The translations under genes and the position numbers were made by a program. From Rhyacophila brunnea (taxonomy: Eukaryota > Arthropoda > Insecta > Trichoptera > Rhyacophilidae), in the NCBI GenBank assembly GCA_022495005.1, contig JAGYXB010001619.1:310001-374000 (forward strand): a stretch of 64,000 bases of DNA, in the 5' to 3' direction. Positions 58,497 to 64,000 of the stretch are shown here, piece after piece. Under the pieces are notes generated by a model, which did no database searches, was not told the origin of the DNA, and worked only from the letters and a program-made list of their open reading frames with translations. Position 1 is the first letter of the stretch, and every line of letters starts with the position of its first letter.

Positions 58497-58746
58497 AAAA
58501 AAAATATTTTCGACCATGTCCGATCCTAATAGGATCATATTATGGGCCTCCACAGAGTAGAGGTTTGTATTAACAGATTTTGTTTTTTTCCGAGAAATGG
58601 ATATCAGCCACTTGCTCAACCTATTAGGTCCATACCCTGACTCACACACAAATTAAAAAACAATGTGTACTTGCCAGACCTAGGATTCGAACCTGGGACA
58701 CAGGCGTTATAGTCCAACGCTTAAGGCTGTGAGGCCGCGAGGCTGA
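58497..58746 (-). repeat. tRNA-derived SINE, most complete copy
   Basis: Minus strand: head GCCTCACAGCCTTAAGCGTT and CCCAGGTTCGAATCCTAGG (an excellent Pol III B box, about 58675-58693). Next comes the body GTCTGGCAAGTACACATTG and GGTTGAGCAAGTGGCTGATA, then CTGTGGAGGCCCATAATATG and CCTATTAGGATCGGACATGG before an A/T-rich end. The A box is less clear. Related copies lie at 29411-29575 (head and body) and 45160-45216 (tail). Confidence 0.75.
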
Positions 58747-59126
58747 ATAAATAAATTACGCTTTTCTCTTCACGATCCTTTAATTAAGTAGTTTAATGAC
58801 TGTCGGTTTTTGAGTGCAATACATAATATAAATAAATTGTATACATACTACGTGTTCAGCCTTAGTTCACAATGTAAATCTGACGAATATAGTTCTTATG
58901 ATTACAACCCTTGGACTCGAACTTGTTATTGGTCTAAACTTTTCTCCACCGACAGTTCTGTGTTGTTGTTGCAAAAATTAAGCCCTACCTGTCGCATAGA
59001 ATTACACCTATCAACAATTTAATAACTACTAGCATTTTGATTAAAATATACTTCAGACAAAGTTTATATTCTACACAGATATTTTATGAATAATTGTGGT
59101 GAATATTTAATATATATTTACCGTAC
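58747..59126. other. Noncoding spacer
   Basis: AT-rich; the 70-codon frame 58810-59022 is unsupported. Confidence 0.5.
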
Positions 59127-59438
59127 CAGTGGGTCTATTCTATGCTTATCGACCGCTAAAGTGATAAAGTGAAAAATATTATCAAACTTAGGGTAGGTTT
59201 GTATCAAAATATTAGCACTTATTGTAACAATTACACGAAGCCGGTTTTTATTGTTACAATAAGTGCTATATTTTAACAACACCTATCTTGCTGCTGTTAA
59301 AATATCGCACTTATTGCAACAATAAAAACCAGCTTCGTGTAATTGTTACAATAAGTGCTAATATTTTGATACAAACCTACCCTAAGTTTGATACTATTTA
59401 TCAATTTAGTGTTCGATAAGTATAGAATAGACCCACAG
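59127..59438. mobile_element. Long-hairpin MITE, GTGGGTCTATTCTAT ends, copy 2
   Basis: The outer ends CAGTGGGTCTATTCTATGCT and (inward) CTGTGGGTCTATTCTATACT are inverted. Inside, arms of about 100 bases (59180-59279 and 59294-59395) carrying AACTTAGGGTAGGTTTGTAT and GCACTTATTGTAACAATTAC are nearly identical reverse complements around a short loop. A transcript would form a double-stranded stem of some 150 pairs with one unpaired-rich segment. No clear target duplication; no coding. Confidence 0.88.
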
Positions 59439-60169
59439 GTAACGGGTGCGGCAACCCTATTACTGCGTGTGATTTTCCCGAGCAAGAAACGCTATATGAA
59501 AAGTTCCGCTATGTGCAAAGTGTATCAAGATTGAGGATTGAAATCGTAAATAGTATTGAATTGAACCCTTTACGAGTAGGAAATGGAGAAATTTTATGTC
59601 ACATACTTAACGCGAAAACTGTTTTTAATATAGGTACTTATGCCCACATAAGGTATATAATAATGCGAATGTAAGAGAGGTCGTCTGTATTTTATGGGTT
59701 CTTATAACAAAGGCGATACATAATAATATAATGTATTTTCATTTGTATATTCCGGTAATCTCACGATTTACGGCATGTACTTAATGAGAAATGATTCGAT
59801 TGTTCAGAGGCTAGATTAATTACTATGGCTCTTTGATTATTGACATCTTAAAAGTAATTTATCCAGAGCTATAAGTTCTCTATTGTATCGCTGTATAATG
59901 ATATTACTCTGAATCAGCGGTCGGCAACATTGGGCCCGCGATGTACATACCTATATTAATTGTTGCGCCCACAAAACAGATTAATAATACGGACCTAATG
60001 ACGGTCAAACCATAAAACTCAAGACATACAAATCTGTAATGCGCGTTTCGTTATACAATTATTAATCATATACCTACTTACACGTAGGTACGATACAAAT
60101 CCCCTACATTACGATTTTTAACGAATTAAATTTAAATAGGTTAAAAAAAACTTGAGATTACATTTTAAC
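59439..60169. other. Noncoding stretch with an orphan hAT end
   Basis: CAGCGGTCGGCAACATTGGG at 59926, followed by CCCGCGATG, resembles the CAGGGGTCGGCAAACT terminus at 30981. No partner end was found, so it is a truncated hAT piece. The rest is AT-rich. Confidence 0.5.
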
Positions 60170-60577
60170 CAGACGGTTGGAGCGGACCTTTTTTCAGTTG
60201 CTCCGCTCTGAGATCTAATACTTGCTCCAGCTCCGTTCCGGATAATTTTTTTTAATGGGTACTTATTGTATACATATTTCCGTTTTTAAACATTAAAAAG
60301 ATTCCAATATCTGCGAACTTTTATTAACGTGGTGTGTCTGCAAAGTGTCAAAAAAGTAAGGTTATTTATCAGTGTTGTCGTATTTCAAATAATTCTAGTG
60401 TAGCAAAGTGTCAAATATAATATTTTCATTCGCTTTTAGGATGAAAATTTAATAATAATAAATAAAATCCGGAGCAGCGGAGCACTACAAATTTTTAGTG
60501 CTCCGGCGCTTCTCCTGTTTCTTCCCCGGGTAAAAACCCCATTGTTCCACTTCTCCGAGCTCCGCTCCAACGCGCTG
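60170..60577. mobile_element. GCTCCG-rich hAT-type element, copy 2
   Basis: Starts CAGACGGTTGGAGCGGACC and ends GCTCCAACGCGCTG. It is flanked by ATTTTAAC (60162-60169) and ATTTTGAC (60578-60585), 7 of 8 identical. Repeated GCTCCG/CGGAGC motifs lie near both ends and AAAGTGTCAAATATAATATT lies in the middle, as in copy 1 at 25.94 kb. Noncoding. Confidence 0.85.
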
Positions 60578-60585
60578 ATTTTGAC

Positions 60586-60932
60586 GCTATAAAGCTGTAC
60601 TCTAAATTTCTTCGCATTTTTAATTGTAATTGATTGATATAAATAATAAATATAAGTACCTACTGAATATTGTCATGGAGTATCTCATTGCATCAGACCC
60701 CATCGGGGCGGGCATATTAGAATATTATAATGGATAGATATATTAAGGCCTAGGTAGCTAAAAATTTTCGCTTTGTAAAGCATACGGTTTTCTGGTTGTT
60801 GTGATATAGTTTTGCGGCTCACCTCTATCTATATTCTATAAATTGGTTTGATGTGCGAGTTGTCCGTGGTATTAAATATTGAATGACGTGTGATTTACAA
60901 ACATTCGCCGGTAAGATTATACTCTGTAGACT
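60586..60932. other. Noncoding spacer
   Basis: No gene recognised. Confidence 0.5.
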
Positions 60933-61693
60933 AGTGGTTCTCATGTGCGGCCACCATCATCATTTTCAGTATTTAATTTAATTAACTTGGCTAACGCTAA
61001 ATATGCGTTATATGACGTTACATGACGAAGTACTTGAAAACCATTTTATTAATACCACGGTTGAAAAATTTTGGTCAAAACGTTGACTAAGAATCAAGTC
61101 AATTCAAAGAATTAGCGACAATTGCTTTATTAACGTCGATTAAATAATTATTGTCGATTTTTTTCTACTACTGTATACTGTAAAAGATCATTCAGTGTAA
61201 TGCACTTCATAAAAAACAAATATCGAAGCCAGTTGACAGATGTAAACTTAGAAGCAGCCATGCGTCTCGCATTGGATAAAAAGAGTTAAGGAATTTCCAT
61301 TTGCAATATATTTAAATAAATAGATATGTACTAGAATGTGCAAATGTCTTTATTAAATGGACTTGCTTATAAATAAATCGATCCATTTTTTTTAGTAAAT
61401 AAAATTTAGCTTTAATTTTTCCAATCACAACAAAAGTGAAACTTGGTGCGGGGCCACCAGACGTTTCCATAGATAGGATTGTCAATGTCGATTGAGTGGT
61501 TCACAAGAATAGTGAACCAAGTCCATTGTGGTCTTTTTTTTGAGTAAGCTAGGTTCAAACATAATATTTGAGTATTTATTATTCTTTTTGATCCTAGCTT
61601 ACTCAAACATAACCAGAATGGACTTGGTTCAGTATACTTGTGAATCACTCAATTGTTCGGCCACAGTTAAATTTCACGTCAGAACCACTGCAG
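60933..61693. mobile_element. hAT-like element containing a foldback
   Basis: AGTGGTTCTCATGTGCGGCC at the left and GTCAGAACCACTG near the right are inverted ends of the CAGTGGTTCTC hAT type. The 8-mer TGTAGACT lies next to both ends (60925-60932, 61694-61701), although three extra bases (CAG) follow the right CACTG. No transposase was recognised. A 162-bp foldback sits near the right end. Confidence 0.62.
61491..61652. repeat. Foldback of 64-bp arms
   Basis: ATTGAGTGGTTCACAAGAAT, AACCAAGTCCATT and GAGTAAGCTAGG form the left arm (61491-61554). The right arm (61590-61652) is its imperfect reverse complement, with a loop of about 35 AT-rich bases. Arms differ at roughly one position in seven. 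Probably a separate MITE inserted in the surrounding element. Confidence 0.8.
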
Positions 61694-61701
61694 TGTAGAC
61701 T

Positions 61702-64000
61702 GTAGGTTGAAACACCGATCGGTAGAATACTTTAGATCTTATACTGTTAATGTTAATAACGTAAAGATGGCATCGCTAATGATTACGCTTCCCCATCACA
61801 CTAAAACCTATTTTCCGAATCGTTACTTTCAAATAAAAATCACTCAGCGTTTCGCGCTCTATATAAAGCGACGCAGACGAAAATTAACGCCGCATGATAG
61901 AAATTTTCGCGTTCCAGAAACTAGATATTATGACTTTTATGTGTAATTTATACGAAAAAATTGACTGAAATCATTAAGCTGATGCTACACAAGACGAGCG
62001 TATTGTCACCATGCGTCATGATTAGGGAATCCAATCCCGAGCCAAAATTCTATTCCCGGGATTGGCATTTTTTCTATTGTTAATATAATTTTTTTATATT
62101 TACAAATAACATTGATAAAATCGGTCAAAAATAAATCTAGTATAATTTACACTATTTAAGACATTTATTGTTAATATTGTATACGTTCAATCTTGGAAAT
62201 ACTTAAGATTAATGAAGTAAATAATATTGTAATATAAATAATAATGTGAATTTAATATGAGATTGTCGTTTCTGGTAGTAAAGAAAGACTTAATGAAGGT
62301 GTGCTTATGGCCTTTCCGCTTCATAAATCTAATTAGTCAGACAAATATGAAACTGCCGTAAAACGTATGAGATCATGGTGGAATTACTTTGTTAATAGTG
62401 TAAAGCATTGTTTTTTTTCCAATCTTTCTCATTTTTATTAATTTATGTTGTGTCTTACACACATAATTACTTAGAGGTTTGGACTTTAATTCGAACGTCG
62501 TCAATTCGAAAAAGTAAGCCGGCTTAAACATCTCAACTAGCCCCGTCTGCCGCACAGCCATATATCAAACCTTCCTAGAACGTCGATCCGTTATCGCCTA
62601 TATGACGACCGCGCACATCTACCTAGCGACAGTCGCACGTGACGTTCGAAACGTATAAATATTTGGATGCGGCGATCGGCGAGCCGGTATTGGAATGACC
62701 AATTCGTAGATGTTTGTATGCGTCCTGCGTCTTCAACTCGCAGTCCGAGAAGCGTGCAACTTGTCGATTACAACAAAACATGTTTTTTTCAAACTTCAAA
62801 GTCTCATTCGACCAATCTGCGCAGCTCCATTTGGCAACGTGTGTTTTGTGAATAATGATGACGTCACATCGACGTATTCGACACGTTGCAGGCGAGATGA
62901 GTTTTGATGTGAGAGCCGACTAAAAGATTTAAGGTGGGAACAGATTGGGAACTAGCTACGAAACCCCACTCGTGTAGAGTGACATGACATCTTACCATTT
63001 TCTATTGATTATTAGGGAACAGAAACATACTATTAACACCCGACGCGATGCGTCTACACACCACGCGTTCAATCAATCCGGTTCAACACTGGTGGGGGAA
63101 GACACACCACCCGACGCATCACGGGCGAATTCATTACCTTTAGCTTTTTAAAAAGAAACTGTGTTTCATTTAACCGAACATCGGTTTTTTTCTTTTTAGT
63201 TTTTATATTTTTGATGTTACGTGGCGTCACGTATGTGGAGACTGCATCGGGTGGGGGACAGGACGCGTGTCCCCACCATTATTTTCAAAACCAATTATAA
63301 AACGAAAATATCGACATATGGCAGGAAAAAAGTCATGTATCGTCTTATATACCTATTTCGTAAACTCGATCGATCATTGCGTTGCTCCTAAATCTGTCAA
63401 GACGTGTCGGCCTCAGTCGATGCGCAAAGAACTCATTAAATAGATATCGCTTCTTGCCTCCGATCGCCGTGATGCGACGGCGGCAGAGCGTCGTCGATAT
63501 TCGTTAAGTCACGCGGCGACGCCAATTAGCTGCGGCGTCGACATGTAGGTATGCGCCGCGACGTGATTTTCTCTCGCGGACCAGGGAAACGAAATACCTT
63601 ATTAATCAGGCCCAATTATCCGGCCAGCCGGGTTATCGAAATAAAACACGGGTGTGTTGATCAATGATCATACACATGTTGCGATTCCACGTATATATGA
63701 CATTCATATTCCAACGGACGATTCTTGACAGTGCGTATATAAATTATTTACAATATTTCAGTAAGGTTGTAAATAATTTAAATGGCACATGCGTCCATGT
63801 TCTTTTAACTTTAAAGAGAATAACATCTAAAATAGTGTAAATTCTAGAACAGTGTAATATGAAATCGAAGCGACATTCATACAACATTTTTAACATTACA
63901 AAAATTCGGAACTACTTATGTAATTTTGCTTGTAGTAATATATAATTTCACTTTTTGTTGCCAGTCCAACATCCCAAAGTTAGTGACTAGTCAAGTTGCG
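61702..64000. other. Terminal stretch, partly GC-rich and unique
   Basis: AT-rich to 62.5 kb. From 62.57 kb the sequence is better mixed, with CGTATAAATATTTGG at 62652 as a possible TATA box. Overlapping frames at 62667-62855 and 62710-62907 follow but show no domain. 63.03-63.27 kb repeats CACCACCCGACGCATC-like phrases in both senses. 63.46-63.65 kb is CpG-rich (GCGGCGACGCC, TGCGGCGTCG) and ends with TTAATCAGGCCCAATTATCC. These could be promoter or enhancer DNA of a gene outside the window. Confidence 0.4.
62026..62071. repeat. CCCGGGA palindrome scrap
   Basis: AGGGAATCCAATCCCGAGCC, then ATTCCCGGGATTGGCATTT, is related in layout to the cluster at 46.1 kb. Confidence 0.4.

Noticed and set aside
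59297..59485. 62-codon frame in the 59-kb hairpin
   Set aside because: It lies within inverted-repeat arms and has no independent support.
62652..62907. TATA-driven gene start
   Set aside because: TATAAAT at 62654 is followed by two overlapping short frames, but there is no recognisable protein or initiator that would justify calling a promoter.
1..64000. CRISPR array or bacterial operon
   Set aside because: Direct repeats with regular spacers are absent, there are no long adjoining frames, and the many retrotransposon and hAT remnants show this is eukaryotic DNA.

Overview
The window is AT-rich eukaryotic DNA with no recognisable complete host gene. The recurrent TAGGTA/TACCTA strings, long TAAT/ATTAT stretches, insect-type RTE-like retrotransposon tails and short GGTTA runs suggest a large insect genome. 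A moth or butterfly is the most likely source and a hemipteran is possible; this is an inference from style, not from a marker gene. Most open frames are short, have no recognised domain, and are probably chance. The piece looks intergenic or intronic and is built largely from layered transposon remnants.

Layout. From 1 to 8.5 kb: quiet AT-rich DNA with a TTAA-bounded MITE (4690-5044), a 17-bp tandem repeat and an inverted pair of one 300-bp repeat. From 8.5 to 14 kb: retrotransposon tails (8515, 8748-9512, 10248-10979, 12722, 13260), two 214-bp hAT-type MITEs with perfect 8-bp target duplications (9091-9304, nested in a retrotransposon; 13815-14028), and a TTAA MITE. From 15 to 24 kb: another TTAA MITE, a 39-bp-arm hairpin (17942-18022) and a GC-rich island (20.86-21.07 kb). 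From 24 to 26.4 kb: a composite hAT-like element carrying two reverse-transcriptase tails in opposite orientation, then a GCTCCG-rich hAT element. From 29 to 42.5 kb: a dense run of DNA transposons. These are a SINE, a TA-type MITE with CCGTA(T/A)CT motifs, hAT remnants with transposase C-terminal domains (30981-31787, 37310-38068), a foldback with CRE-like sites (34331-34862), a Harbinger-like MITE (39662-40006), another hAT (40482-41125) and a TTAA foldback (42210-42497). From 43 to 61.7 kb: two more TTAA MITEs, SINE pieces, several long hairpins, a degenerate RTE tail, a short THAP-like frame and a second GCTCCG-rich hAT. The last 2 kb are unique, partly GC-rich sequence.

The most informative signals are structural. 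One is an insertion whose unoccupied counterpart lies 33 kb away in the same window. Another is a set of TTAA-ended repeats in six copies. A third is a series of diverged CCGG/CCCGGG palindrome clusters with a shared AGGG(A/T)TTGCAAT-like edge. There are also several long, nearly perfect inverted repeats that would fold into double-stranded RNA if transcribed. All family assignments come from reading ends, target duplications and short translated motifs by eye; no search was run.
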